64,000 bases of DNA from Xanthomonas vasicola (GCF_000772705.2 NZ_JSBW02000036.1:1-64000); one strand, 5' to 3'; positions 18,841 to 29,205 are shown, counted from the first letter of the stretch. The notes: a model not told the origin generated them from the sequence alone. Numbers and translations: made by a program.

Positions 18841-19218
18841 GCAGGGCGAAACGCGTTTCGGCCACTGTTACGCGACGCGAGCCCGGCGTCACGGCAGCGC
18901 GATCAGCTGCACGACCAGCCGGACAGGCTACTGGCCCATGGGCCAGGCGCAGACCTTGAGCGACATGCGGACCCTTGCGCGCAACCGCCTGATCTACCTG
19001 TGGCCACCGCGTGCAGGTGCCTGCGATGATCAGGCCACTCACACCGAAGGCGCGGTCGGCGCCCTTCGCCAGCAGCACGCATTGGCGGCAGGCGGTGGCG
19101 ATGCCCACGAATACAGTTCTGTTAGACGTTATGTCTCGTTCGTTGAGTTGTTTGGTGCACGGCACGCTGTGCCAGACACCGTTGCCGCCGTGTGGCACGG
19201 CGGCCTAGTCGCCTCCGC
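18841..19218. other. Gap between the glycerophosphodiesterase gene and pbpC
   Basis: No credible gene. A small perfect palindrome (CGAAACGCGTTTCG, about 18847-18860) lies just ahead of pbpC; its role is unknown. Confidence 0.45.
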
Positions 19219-20169
19219 TCAGTGCTTTTCCAACGTCGCGCGATAGCGCAACAAGGCCTCCGGCGCATCGGTCTGGATGATCGATACGCCGTCGCGGTAC
19301 ATCCGGCCCCACACCTTGTCCGGGTCGCGCTCGGCGTCGGCGTCGCCGCCGTAGCCTGCGATGAAGCCTTCCCACAACGAATTGACCATCAGTCGCACGT
19401 TGTGCGCTTTGCTCACTGCCGCCAGCGCCGGCAACTGCGCAGCCGCCATCTTGGGCAATTCGAATGCCATCGGGCGTGCATTGCGGGTCTGCGCAGTGGC
19501 GATAGCCGCAAGGTCGGCGTTGCCATGTGCGTTGATCAGGATCGGAAAGAAGTACACCGTATCGAACGGCTTCATCGCTGCCAGCGGTGCGGTGGCGATA
19601 CCGGCTTCGGCCTTGACGATCACCTGGTGCTGCATGCCGGCGCGTGTGACCGCGTCGATCACTTGCACGTAGATCGCATCCTTGACGTCCAGGTTGAGCA
19701 GGATGTGCCCTTTGGCCTTGGCAAGCATCTGCTCAAGCGTTACCACGCGCTGGTCGGTCAACGGTGCCTGGGCCCCACCTTCGTCGCTGCGCAGGCGCAA
19801 TTTCTGCAAATCGGCCAGCGTGAGCTCGGACAGCTTGCCGGTGCCATCGGTGGTGCGGTCCACGGTGGCGTCGTGCAGCATCACCAAGGTGCCATCGGCT
19901 GCACGCCGCACATCGGTTTCCATCACGTCGGCGCCGATGGCGATGCAACGCTCCAGCGCCGCCAGCGAATTTTCCGGCGCGGTGTCGGTGAAGCCGTGCT
20001 GTGGCGCGGCGGCATGGCACCCGCGATGCGCGACCACCACGAGGCCGCCCCGCGGGTTGGTCAGCCGCGCCTGGATCGCGGCCACACCGGCAGGCGCTGC
20101 ACTCGCCGTGGTCGAAGAGATGGCAGCGAATAGCACGGTGACAAGGATGGCGGCGGGACGTAATTTCAT
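19219..20169 (-). CDS. Periplasmic glycerophosphodiester phosphodiesterase
   Basis: A 316-residue GDPD-family hydrolase releasing sn-glycerol 3-phosphate (or a related product) from phosphodiesters. The signal peptide is residues 1-24 (ending TTASAAPA). The active-site motifs are VVAHRGC, APENSLAAL and METDVRRAADG...VMLHDATVDRTTDGTG. The family's metal-binding E-x-D is present (ETD). Length is short of GlpQ (358) but in range. The RBS is GGAG. It lies 144 bases downstream of a TonB-dependent receptor on the same strand; I infer that the receptor imports its substrate. The true substrate could be any phosphodiester headgroup. Confidence 0.9.
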   Translation of the reverse strand: MKLRPAAILVTVLFAAISSTTASAAPAGVAAIQARLTNPRGGLVVVAHRGCHAAAPQHGFTDTAPENSLAALERCIAIGADVMETDVRRAADGTLVMLHDATVDRTTDGTGKLSELTLADLQKLRLRSDEGGAQAPLTDQRVVTLEQMLAKAKGHILLNLDVKDAIYVQVIDAVTRAGMQHQVIVKAEAGIATAPLAAMKPFDTVYFFPILINAHGNADLAAIATAQTRNARPMAFELPKMAAAQLPALAAVSKAHNVRLMVNSLWEGFIAGYGGDADAERDPDKVWGRMYRDGVSIIQTDAPEALLRYRATLEKH

Positions 20170-20313
20170 CGAACAACTCCAATCAGGTGGCTCGCAAACG
20201 AGAGCGAGGTAAGGGTACCTTGCCGCGCCTGGTGCTCGTTACTGAAGTGAAATGGTAAGCGGCAGAGCGAGGTTTCAAGATGCAAGGCTTCGACACCCCT
20301 CGCCCAGCCGCGC

Positions 20314-23301
20314 TTACAACGTCGGCGTAAACCGCAGGCCCACCCAATACGTTGTAGGCACCGAATAACTGTCCTTGAGCAGATCTTGCCCCGGGCCAGT
20401 CACGCTGGTGATGCGGCTATGGGTAATGTTGCTGACCTGGCCGATCAGGCTCAGCTGCTTACTGACTGCATAGGTTGCAGTGAAATCCAGTTGCGAGCGC
20501 GGCGACCAGTACAAGTCCTGCCAATCGATATTGCTGACAATGGACCGCAGCGCCTTGCCTTGCCGGTTGTAAGCCGCACGGAGCTCCAACCCGCCGGTGT
20601 TGTAGAACAACGTGGCGTTAGCGGTGTAATCCGGTTGGCCAACCAAGTTGTCGAGCTTGCGCTCGCGTTGGCTCAGGTTACTACCGCTGCCGGCGCTGTA
20701 AGGCACATTCAGGCTGCCATCGAGCAACGCGACATTGGCGCTGAAACCGACGCCGCTCAACCATGGCGCGAGAGGCGCCAGCGTGTTGACGATGCCATTG
20801 AATTCCACACCGCGAATACGCGCCTTGGCGGCATTGGCCGGTGTGCTGATTAACGCATTCGCATACGTGGTGCCGTCGAAGGTGAAGCTGTCGGTGCGCG
20901 AGAGCGTGAAAATCTCGTCCTGGATATGTTTGTCGAAGATGGCAGCGGACGCGAATGCATCGAAATCGCCGGGAAGGCGCCATTCAAGTGACAGATCCAG
21001 GTTGTTGGACACGCGTGGTTTGATATCCGGGTTACCGAGGGTGACGGTGACCCCCTGCGCTTTCGGGTTGCCGGCGTCTGTCGTATTGACGAAGCCGATG
21101 GAGGTACGCGCCGCATAGGCATCGTACGGCGGGCGGCCCAACGTGCGGCTTGCACCGGCACGCAGATCCAGCGCATCGGTCAGGTGATAGGTCATCACTG
21201 CCGACGGCAACAGATAGTCGTAATTTGCACTGGTCGGGTTATCGACATAGACATAGTGATTGCTTGCCGTATCCAGCTGCCGCTGGCGGCCTACCGTGTC
21301 GAGCTTGGTGCTGTCGAAATGCACACCGGCCTGCACATTCAAACGATCGCTGCGATAGCTGACCAGGCCGTAGCTACCAAACGTTTTTTCGGTATGGGTG
21401 AAGTTGTCCTGATTGCTGAAGGCCTGCTGGTCGGTGCTGTTGAACGCGCTCAATGGCGTAGCCGCCAGCACGCGATTGGCCTTGTCCGGATCGATGCTCA
21501 GCAGGTTCAAACCGGCATAGCGCATCGGCGCCCTACCGGTACCCACCACATCAGCCAGGCCAAACGCTGGCGCCGTTGTATTGGGCTGGTATTCGACGCG
21601 ATAGATGTCATACGACGGCTTGTCGGTGGTGTACGAGACGCCTGCCGCAAAACCGATGCCTTGATCGCTTTCGCCCTGGTTGAAGCCGTAATCGAGCCGG
21701 CCGGTGAGAATGCGATCGGCCGCGGTGCGTTTGTAGTCCGGGCGCCAGTACGACGGGCTGTAATTGTCCAGGTTGTTATAGGCCTGTGGCGACACGCCGA
21801 AGCGCTGGTCGAAACCGGAAGTGTCGTAATTGAATGCGTAATTGGGCGTGGCATTGATGGTCACGCCACTGCCGGTCTGCCCCACCGGCACCGGCGCGGC
21901 GCGGGTAATGCCGGTGGCGTACTTGATCATGCGAATCGGCTCGTCATAGGTCGCATCCGACCACGCGCCACGTGCGGAAAACTGCTGCCGATCGGTCGGC
22001 CGCCAGATCGTGCCCAGCTGCGCAACCTTGGTACGCGTGGTGACGATCTGGTTCGAGTAACCTACCTCGATGTCGCCGCCGGGATAGCTGCCAGAGGTGG
22101 CCGTTTGATTGAAGACCTGACCACGGTTGCGCGGGTCGATCAGGACCTCGTTGCGCTCCATGTTGTCTTTGAAATAGTAGTAGCCAGCCATGGCATACGC
22201 TTCGAGCGCCGCACTGGGCCGCATCTCGAATTTACCGGTAACGCCATAGCGGTCGCGCTGATCTTGCACGTACCAATATTTATCCTGCTGCGGCACCGCC
22301 CAGCCATTGCCGAGATTGGCGCCGGTCTGCAACACACCACTGTTGTCGTAGAACCCGTAATGCACCGTGTCGGTGGTCATATGGGTTTCGGTGTAGCTGC
22401 TCAGCGTTTGATAGTTGGCCGAGACGGTGACGCCATATTGCTGCTCGCTACCGAAGGTGCGGCTACCGGTGGCATTGACGCGATACCCGGGATCATCCTG
22501 ATCGCGCGGCTTGCCCACATCGTTGGCGTGGCCAAGTGCCGCATCGGCGCTGAAGAACGGCTTGCCGCCGTTTTCGAACGCGCTGCGGGTTTTCAGGTTG
22601 ATCGCACCGCCGGTGGCGTTTGGATCCAGGTCCGGCGTAAAGGTCTTGACCACCTGCAGTTCGCTGACCATCGATGCCGGCAGCAAGTCCAGACGCACGC
22701 CGCGGGTGATCGAACCGAGCGTCCCGTTCGGTGTGCCGGGCGAGGCAATGGTAAGCCCGTCGATGGTGACGTTGTTGTACGACGGCCCCAGGCCACGCAA
22801 CACCGGCGTGGCGGCTTCATCGCGCGGATGCTCGTTGTCGGTGGCCGGCAATACCGACAAGCCCGGTACACGGCGCAATGCCTCGACGATGGTGCTGTCG
22901 GGCAAGGCGCGCACATCGGTGGCGCTGATCACATCGGTGATATTGGTTGCAGCGCGCTTGCTTTCCACTGCTGCCGCATTGGCGCGACGCACGCCGGTGA
23001 CCTGCATGGCATCGAGCGTTTTTACGCCGCCTTTCGCCGCGTCTGTGGCAGGCGCATCGCTGCTTGCTGCGTCGTTGAGCGAAGGTGTGCGTTCGTTGCT
23101 TGAGAGTTGCTCTACCGCCGACGCTGTTTCGGCTGGAGGCTGACTCTCGTTGGATGACGCACTGTCTGGACGCGTTGCCGACGCAACGCGCGCAGAGTCG
23201 GATGACGGTCCGACGCTTTGAGCCTGCACTGCAGGCGAGCATGCGGCAATGGCCACGGCGAGAACGGACAAGTGCATACGGTACGAATTGGAGCGCTGCA
23301 T
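20314..23301 (-). CDS. TonB-dependent outer-membrane receptor (large)
   Basis: About 995 residues from ATG 23301 (MQRSNSYRMHLSVLAVAIAA), preferred over the open codon at 23325 because it starts a proper signal peptide. After the signal comes an unusual Ser/Ala/Glu/Pro-rich stretch of about 80 residues, then the TonB-box region (LDAMQVTGVRR), a plug domain (ALPDSTIVEALRRVPGLSV, then VLRGLGPSYNNVTIDGL) and a 22-strand barrel closing in the C-terminal YWVGLRFTPTL. It belongs to the TonB receptor branch abundant in xanthomonads; the substrate is unknown. The next gene downstream is a periplasmic glycerophosphodiesterase, which hints at phosphodiester uptake (inference). Confidence 0.92.
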   Translation of the reverse strand: MQRSNSYRMHLSVLAVAIAACSPAVQAQSVGPSSDSARVASATRPDSASSNESQPPAETASAVEQLSSNERTPSLNDAASSDAPATDAAKGGVKTLDAMQVTGVRRANAAAVESKRAATNITDVISATDVRALPDSTIVEALRRVPGLSVLPATDNEHPRDEAATPVLRGLGPSYNNVTIDGLTIASPGTPNGTLGSITRGVRLDLLPASMVSELQVVKTFTPDLDPNATGGAINLKTRSAFENGGKPFFSADAALGHANDVGKPRDQDDPGYRVNATGSRTFGSEQQYGVTVSANYQTLSSYTETHMTTDTVHYGFYDNSGVLQTGANLGNGWAVPQQDKYWYVQDQRDRYGVTGKFEMRPSAALEAYAMAGYYYFKDNMERNEVLIDPRNRGQVFNQTATSGSYPGGDIEVGYSNQIVTTRTKVAQLGTIWRPTDRQQFSARGAWSDATYDEPIRMIKYATGITRAAPVPVGQTGSGVTINATPNYAFNYDTSGFDQRFGVSPQAYNNLDNYSPSYWRPDYKRTAADRILTGRLDYGFNQGESDQGIGFAAGVSYTTDKPSYDIYRVEYQPNTTAPAFGLADVVGTGRAPMRYAGLNLLSIDPDKANRVLAATPLSAFNSTDQQAFSNQDNFTHTEKTFGSYGLVSYRSDRLNVQAGVHFDSTKLDTVGRQRQLDTASNHYVYVDNPTSANYDYLLPSAVMTYHLTDALDLRAGASRTLGRPPYDAYAARTSIGFVNTTDAGNPKAQGVTVTLGNPDIKPRVSNNLDLSLEWRLPGDFDAFASAAIFDKHIQDEIFTLSRTDSFTFDGTTYANALISTPANAAKARIRGVEFNGIVNTLAPLAPWLSGVGFSANVALLDGSLNVPYSAGSGSNLSQRERKLDNLVGQPDYTANATLFYNTGGLELRAAYNRQGKALRSIVSNIDWQDLYWSPRSQLDFTATYAVSKQLSLIGQVSNITHSRITSVTGPGQDLLKDSYSVPTTYWVGLRFTPTL

Positions 23302-23649
23302 GGAATCCCGTAAGTCGCGCAGCAATCACTCTGCGCCGATGAGAAAGCACGCCACCGTAGAGCGTAAAAATGACCTTTGCGTGTCGCTAACATCGCACCG
23401 AAAAGACAAGGCGTAGCGATGTCGCTGAATGCGAAGCAAGCACTCAGCGGCTACCGGGAAACATCGCAAGCGGCCTGCAAATGCCCCTCTCCCCGCGGGA
23501 GAGGGGTTGGGGTGAGGGTACGGGGCGAGGCCACTCCTGCCATGCCAACTACACGAGGCTTCGCACGTACCCTCACCCGCCCCTTACGGGGCACCTTCTT
23601 CCGAGGGGAGAAGGGATGGTTTCGGCGGCCTGTCAGGGATAGCGCGGCC
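23302..23649. other. Gap between yfhM and the TonB receptor, with inverted repeat element
   Basis: At about 23483-23622 it holds an element opening with CCCTCTCCCCGCGGGAGAGG and GGTGAGGGTACGG and closing with CGTACCCTCACCCGCCCC; the first motif is the same palindromic sequence as in the 165-bp repeats at 12515-12950, here in the reverse orientation. The receptor promoter should lie in 23302-23400; no Pho box or Fur box was convincing. Confidence 0.6.
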
Positions 23650-26600
23650 TTACGGCTGCACCACCGTCATCGTGGCTGGCGTGCTGCGCCCCACGCCGCG
23701 CAGCTCGGGGCGGTACATGTCTTCCACCAGCGATGGCGGAACCGTATAGGTGCCCGGAGTGACTGCACGCACCAGGTAATACACCTGCGCCTTGCTGCCC
23801 GAAGACAGCGCCAGCGCGGCCACATAGCGGTCGTCGCGGAACTCTTCGTGCTTGACGCCGGCGGCGCTGGAACGCTCGCTGATGCCGATGCCGTCCACCA
23901 CCACGTCCGCCCACTGCTTGGCATCGCCGAGATTGAAATTCTCGATCTCCAGGCCGGCCGGCAACAAGTCGGTGAGCAAGGCATCCGGCATGCTGCTGTT
24001 GGCCGTGATGGTGACGCGTACGATCAGCGCTTCGCCTTCCTTGAGCGGACGCGGCGTCCACGGCTTGCCGTCGGTGGTGTACCAGCTGCGCTCCACAGTG
24101 AGATTGCGCGTGTCCGGTTCCGGTGCGCTGCGCGGAATACCGGCCACTTCCAGGCTGGCGTACATCGGCGCCTCGCCTTGCGGTGCGAACTGCACACCAC
24201 GCGCCAAGGCGGCACTGTCGAAACTACGCCCGAACACGCGTGCCGGTGCGATCTGCTGCACCTGGTCGCCCACCGTCAAGCTGCCCGATACCTGCTTGCC
24301 CTGCCCGACCATCAGGGCCTTGCCCAACCGCGCAAGCGCCACTTGCTCCTGCGTGCTCAGCCACAGCCAACCGGTCGCGCGACGTGCGTCGAGCGCGCGG
24401 CCCAGGGCCACTGCGCGGGTGTCGTACTCGGGCTTGGACAAACCGCGTTCGTGCAGCAACGCCATCATCAACGCGTCGTCGCGGATCGCGCTGCCGTAAT
24501 CGCCGAAGTAAGGCGGACGTTCGCTGCTGTCCTTGGCAAACCCGGCCTTGATTGCCGCCTCGCCACGCTTGGTGTCGCCCTGCAGCGACAAGGCGATACC
24601 CAGATGCACCAGCGACAAACCGGTCAGCGCCTTGTCGCGCTGGTTGTCGTACAGCGCGCGCAGCGTGCCCAGCGGGGCGCGGTTGACGCGCGCCAGCACA
24701 TAGCCCGACCAGGCCTGATTGGCGAACTTCAAGTTGTCGCGGCGATCCTGCCCGTGGAACGCGTTGCCGCCGGAGAGCAGATCTTCGCTCAGGCGATTGA
24801 GCGCCTTCTGCAGCACGTTGTCGGGCACCGCAAAACCGGCGTCCTTGGCGTCGAGCAGGAACTCGGCGATGTACGGCGTCAGGCCCGGATTAACGTAGCC
24901 ATCGTCGCCCCACATCGAAAAATGCCCGCTGGCGATCTGCATCGATGCAAGCCGGCCGAACGCACCTTCCATACGTTCGCGCCGCTTCGACGCCTCCAAG
25001 CTCTGGGTGCCAAGCGCCTTGGCAGTGGCATCGTCGAGCAGCAGTGCTGCATAGCCCTTGCTGGTGGTTTGCTCGGCGCAACCGTACGGATACTCCAACG
25101 CGCCCTGCAGCGCGCTGGCAAACGGAATCGGCGGCAGTGCGCTGACCACCATGCGCGCGGTCACCGAGCCGGTCATCAGCCCATCGGCAAAACCGCTGTC
25201 CAGAGTGATCGGCGCCAGCGGGTCGAGCACGCGCGTCTGCGCACGCAGCACCTGCGGCCAGCCGGCGCGCACCGGCAGCTCGTAGCTGCGGTCGGCCTTG
25301 AAGCCATTGCCATCCACGCGCACGCGCACCTTGGCCACGCTATAGCCTTCGGTGGCGCTCAGCGTCTGCTTGGCGTCCACGCCGAGCTTGACGCTGCGCG
25401 ACGCCTCGCCGATGGCGAGCGGGCCAATGCCCTCCACACGCACGTTGAATTCGCCCGGCTTGCCGGTGAAATTCTGCACGTCCAGCGTCACCGTGCTGCG
25501 GTCGCCCGGTGCCATCACGCGCGGCATGCTGGCTTCGGCCAGGATCGGCGCACGCACGATGGTTTCCATATCGCGGTTGCCGTAACGGGTATCCGAGTAC
25601 ACCAACGCCGACACGCGCAAGCTGCCATTGAAATCCGGCACCGGCAGTTGCACGCGCGCATTGCCCTTTGCGTCGAGTTTTACCGAGCCGGAAAACAGGT
25701 CAACCGTCTGCACGCGCGCGGTCGGGCGCTTGGCCTGCGGCAAGGCTTCCAGCGCCATGTCGCCGCCGAACTTCAGCTTGCCGCTGGCGCCTTCGAAACT
25801 TTCGATCACCCGCCCATAGATGTCGTACGCATCGGTCCCCAGACGACGCTGCGCGAAGAACTGCGCGTTGGCATCGGGCACCGGGAAACGGGTGATGTTG
25901 AGGATGCCCACGTCCACTGCCGAAATGGTCACGTGCGCGGCCTTGCCTGCCAGTTCGGGCACGCTCACCGTCACCGGCAACGGCTGCTCGGGGCGCATCT
26001 GCTTGGGCGCGGACAAGCCCACCGCCACCCGCCGCGCCTTGCGGTCCATCGGCACATAGGCCACGCCCACCGCGCGTGCCGGGGTGATCTTGCTGGGCGC
26101 ACTGCCGCCGCGGAAGACCAGTGCGGTGACATACACATCGTGGCGCTCCCACGCCTCGGTCACCGGAATCTCGAAGCTGCTGCCGGGCTTGACGTCGATG
26201 TCCTGCACGTACAACAGCTTGTCGCTTTCCACCAGCAGCACGCCCTTGCCAGCATGCGGCGGAGTCAGCGTGACCTTGAGCGTGTCGCCGGCGCGGTAGC
26301 CGGTCTTGTCCAGCGCCAGCTTGACCTTGTCCGGGCGCGCATCCAGGCCGCGGTTTTCGTCGTTCCAGCTCCAGCCTGCACGGAACGGGTAACGCGTGGT
26401 CAGCCCGCTTGCCGGGTCGAACACGTCCAGGCGGTACTCGCCCCACTCCACCGGGAACTCGATCTTGGCGTTGACGCTGCCCACATCGAGCGTGCGTGTG
26501 TCCTTGTTTTCGAAGCGGCGGGTGAAGTCGTAATCCCAATGGTTGTCGGTGTAGTTCCAGTGGTAATCGCGCAGCTCGCGCACCAGCGTGACCTTCAGGC

Positions 26601-28560
26601 CCTTGGCCGGCTGCGGCTTGCCATCTGCATCCACGCGGGTGACTTCGAAGCGCGCCGTCCCATTGGCATCGGCGCCGTCGGCGTCGTCGAACAACGGACG
26701 CACGCCGACCAGCGCCTTGGCCGGCCAAAGCACACGCTTGAGGGTGCGGGTGACGGTGCGCCCGCCGGTTTCGTACACGCTGCCGGAGACCACCGCAGCA
26801 ATCGTGCTGACCGGCTTGGCCTCGGCCGGCAACGCGATGTCTTCGCGCAGGATGCCGTCGCCGCCGAATTCGGTGTCGATCACGTCCCTGGCTTCGCGCG
26901 GCAGTTCCAGCGTGGGGTCGCCGAAGAACCAGCCGGGCAACGATTCGAGTGGATGCTGTTCGACGCCGACCGCCAGCTTGGCGGTAAAACGGTTGCCATC
27001 GGCCGGCGCGCCGTACAGATACGCAGCGTTAGCAACCAGCTTGAACGGTTGGCCGGCACTCAAGGTTTTTTGCGTGCTATCCAGGTCCAGCTTCATGCGC
27101 TCGGGCAGGAACTCTTCCACGCGCACGGTCATGCCCTGCACGGCGTCCTTGCTGGCGGGGTCGGTGCGGAATTCCACCTGCCAACGGCCGGTCGGCGCAT
27201 CGGCCGGAATCTGCTGGGTGAATTCGAAATAGCCCTGTTCGCCTGGCAGCCGTTTGGTCTCGCGGAAGGTCTTGCCGTCCGGTTGTTTCAGACGCAGGAA
27301 CACCGGCTGTGGCTTGGTCGGCTTGCCGTCGTTGTCGCGCAAGATCGCCGACACCCGCATGGTTTCGCCGGGGCGGTACAGATCGCGACCGGCCCAGGCG
27401 AACACGTCGAACCACGCGCCCTGGCGCCCGGCCACGGCGAACTCGCTCAGATCCAATGCGGGCTGGTTTAACGGCAGCAGCGAGATATCGGTCTTGCTAC
27501 GCGCGGTCAGCACATGGCCGGCATCGAGCGTGTAGTTGAGCAGCGCATTGCCGTTACCGTCGGTCGCCCCTTTCAGGAACAACTCGCCCTTGGCATCGAG
27601 GATGCGCAGTTCCACGTTCTTGAGCGCCTCGCCACTCTGCAACGAGGCGGTGTGCACGAACAGCTTGTCCTTGTAGGCACGCGTGTGCAGGCCGATGTCG
27701 CTGACGGTGAAGAACGCGGTGTCGAATTCGTTTTCGAAACTGCCCGCGCGCTTCATCACCGCGAAGTACAGGCCCGGTTCCTGCAATTCCTTGATGTCCT
27801 GCGTGGGCAGGTAGGTCAGTACGCGCTCGTTCTGCTTGCCGCCAAGAATGAAACGATTGACGTACACCGGGTCGGCGAGTTTCGACAACGGCTGCTTGCC
27901 GCTGTATTCGCTCTCCATATCCCAGCTGCCGCGACGACCGCCGCGCTGAAACTGCTGGAAGAACGCCGGCAGCGACTTCTCGCGCACGCGCAGGAACTCA
28001 ACGTCCACTTCCGGCACGTTCACCGACACAACCGGCAGACCACGGCTCTCACGCGCCGGCAGCACACTGCCCTGCGAAGCGAACCCGGCCACAGGCTTGA
28101 GTTCGCCGGTGTAGACCTTCTGCTTGAGCGGCTTACCCAGGCGGCTGCCGTCGGCAGCCAGCAGGTTGGCGTCGACCAGCACGGTGTAGTCCTTTGCTGC
28201 TTCCACATACGGGTAACGCAGCGTCTTGCCGTCTTCGGACAGCGTCCAGCTGCTGTCGCCAGTGCCAACCTTCTCTTCGAAGCGCACCAACGCGTCGAAA
28301 TCCTGCGTACCGACCAGCGGCCGCGAGAATTCCAGTGCGAGCGACAGCCCGTCGCTGGTCTGGTCGGGATAGGCGCGTGCCAGCGCGAAGCCGGTGATGG
28401 CCTGCTTGTCGGCCTTGATCGCCTCGCCGCTGGCGGCAGGCAGTTGGCCGCTTTCGTTGCGCTTGCACGCCACCGCACCGATCGCCACGACCAGCAATAC
28501 CACCCACAGCAACATCCGCCGCGTGCCCGGCCGCATCATCCGTGATCCCTGGCTGTCCAT
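23650..28560 (-). CDS. yfhM: Bacterial alpha-2-macroglobulin lipoprotein
   Basis: About 1636 residues. The start is placed at 28560 (MDSQGSRMMRPG); 28539 or 28536 are equally possible. A signal peptide ends in a lipobox (AIGAVAC-K), so it is a lipid-anchored periplasmic protein. Repeated macroglobulin domains precede the bait region and the thioester domain, whose CAEQ motif (YPYGCAEQTTSKGY, Cys at about residue 1161) is intact, followed by the alpha/alpha toroid and receptor-binding-like end. The family traps proteases that attack the cell after outer-membrane damage and works together with PBP1C in wall repair (known for E. coli YfhM/PbpC). Here pbpC is nearby on the same strand but not adjacent. 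Confidence 0.94.
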   Translation of the reverse strand: MDSQGSRMMRPGTRRMLLWVVLLVVAIGAVACKRNESGQLPAASGEAIKADKQAITGFALARAYPDQTSDGLSLALEFSRPLVGTQDFDALVRFEEKVGTGDSSWTLSEDGKTLRYPYVEAAKDYTVLVDANLLAADGSRLGKPLKQKVYTGELKPVAGFASQGSVLPARESRGLPVVSVNVPEVDVEFLRVREKSLPAFFQQFQRGGRRGSWDMESEYSGKQPLSKLADPVYVNRFILGGKQNERVLTYLPTQDIKELQEPGLYFAVMKRAGSFENEFDTAFFTVSDIGLHTRAYKDKLFVHTASLQSGEALKNVELRILDAKGELFLKGATDGNGNALLNYTLDAGHVLTARSKTDISLLPLNQPALDLSEFAVAGRQGAWFDVFAWAGRDLYRPGETMRVSAILRDNDGKPTKPQPVFLRLKQPDGKTFRETKRLPGEQGYFEFTQQIPADAPTGRWQVEFRTDPASKDAVQGMTVRVEEFLPERMKLDLDSTQKTLSAGQPFKLVANAAYLYGAPADGNRFTAKLAVGVEQHPLESLPGWFFGDPTLELPREARDVIDTEFGGDGILREDIALPAEAKPVSTIAAVVSGSVYETGGRTVTRTLKRVLWPAKALVGVRPLFDDADGADANGTARFEVTRVDADGKPQPAKGLKVTLVRELRDYHWNYTDNHWDYDFTRRFENKDTRTLDVGSVNAKIEFPVEWGEYRLDVFDPASGLTTRYPFRAGWSWNDENRGLDARPDKVKLALDKTGYRAGDTLKVTLTPPHAGKGVLLVESDKLLYVQDIDVKPGSSFEIPVTEAWERHDVYVTALVFRGGSAPSKITPARAVGVAYVPMDRKARRVAVGLSAPKQMRPEQPLPVTVSVPELAGKAAHVTISAVDVGILNITRFPVPDANAQFFAQRRLGTDAYDIYGRVIESFEGASGKLKFGGDMALEALPQAKRPTARVQTVDLFSGSVKLDAKGNARVQLPVPDFNGSLRVSALVYSDTRYGNRDMETIVRAPILAEASMPRVMAPGDRSTVTLDVQNFTGKPGEFNVRVEGIGPLAIGEASRSVKLGVDAKQTLSATEGYSVAKVRVRVDGNGFKADRSYELPVRAGWPQVLRAQTRVLDPLAPITLDSGFADGLMTGSVTARMVVSALPPIPFASALQGALEYPYGCAEQTTSKGYAALLLDDATAKALGTQSLEASKRRERMEGAFGRLASMQIASGHFSMWGDDGYVNPGLTPYIAEFLLDAKDAGFAVPDNVLQKALNRLSEDLLSGGNAFHGQDRRDNLKFANQAWSGYVLARVNRAPLGTLRALYDNQRDKALTGLSLVHLGIALSLQGDTKRGEAAIKAGFAKDSSERPPYFGDYGSAIRDDALMMALLHERGLSKPEYDTRAVALGRALDARRATGWLWLSTQEQVALARLGKALMVGQGKQVSGSLTVGDQVQQIAPARVFGRSFDSAALARGVQFAPQGEAPMYASLEVAGIPRSAPEPDTRNLTVERSWYTTDGKPWTPRPLKEGEALIVRVTITANSSMPDALLTDLLPAGLEIENFNLGDAKQWADVVVDGIGISERSSAAGVKHEEFRDDRYVAALALSSGSKAQVYYLVRAVTPGTYTVPPSLVEDMYRPELRGVGRSTPATMTVVQP

Positions 28561-29205
28561 TCGTGCTACTCGCAATGTGAGAACGCAAGTATAGCGACGC
28601 CGCGCATGTCGCTGATGGCAGCAGTGCGGCGACTTGAGCACTTGCCGATAGGCGGTGAGCGTGCGCTGCCGGGCGAGCGTTGCGTTTGTAGCGGTGCGCC
28701 CGACTGTAGTGAGCGCAGTGATGTGTTAGCCGCACTTGGAGCGACTGCAGAACCACGTCATGCCGCCTAGTGCAGACAGCTGGACTGCAACTGGCTGCAG
28801 GCCCTCGCCTGCCCACCATCGCAGGACACGCTGCAAGCACGTCCTTGTAAGCTCCTTGGCGGCATCCATGCCGCCAAGGGGCGCGCGACGGTAAGCGGGC
28901 AAGGACCAGTCCATTTCATCGGTGTGCGGAGTTTTCAATAAAGCAGCTACCGGCGGTCCAGCGCCGAGTTTTCGCTCTTCAATCAAAGTCACCCACCAAC
29001 TGTCTGGCGCGGTGTCCTCACTGATTGCGGGACCGTTGGCGGCATGGATGCGCCATCGAGCTTCCAAGGATGGATTCACGGCGTGTCCCGCAAGCGGTGA
29101 GGGCATCGCGCACGCTACCAACCAGGCTTTTGACTACAGCTGAAAAGATACCGCGAAAAAACTGCACCGCAATCCGCTGCACTCACCAAGTTTTATTCGC
29201 CGCTC
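28561..29205. other. Gap between nucleoside hydrolase gene and yfhM, with palindromes
   Basis: A minus-strand open frame of 131 codons (28726-29121) has no RBS, no recognisable domain and runs through a perfect palindrome, so I do not call it a gene. The palindrome CCTTGGCGGCAT-CC-ATGCCGCCAAGG at 28854-28879 and a partial relative near 29034-29053 suggest a dispersed repeat. The yfhM promoter should lie close to 28561-28650. Confidence 0.5.

Noticed and set aside
23302-23400. Pho box or Fur box ahead of the large TonB receptor
   Set aside because: No 18-base direct repeat close to CTGTCAT or 19-base Fur palindrome could be aligned convincingly.
23377-27471. Open frame of 1364 codons on the plus strand
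   Set aside because: It is antisense to yfhM, is rich in Arg, His and Ala with no domain, and arises because the G+C-rich third codon positions of the real gene suppress stop codons on the other strand.
28726-29121. Minus-strand open frame of 131 codons
   Set aside because: It passes through a perfect palindrome, has no RBS and no recognisable family; more likely repeat-derived.
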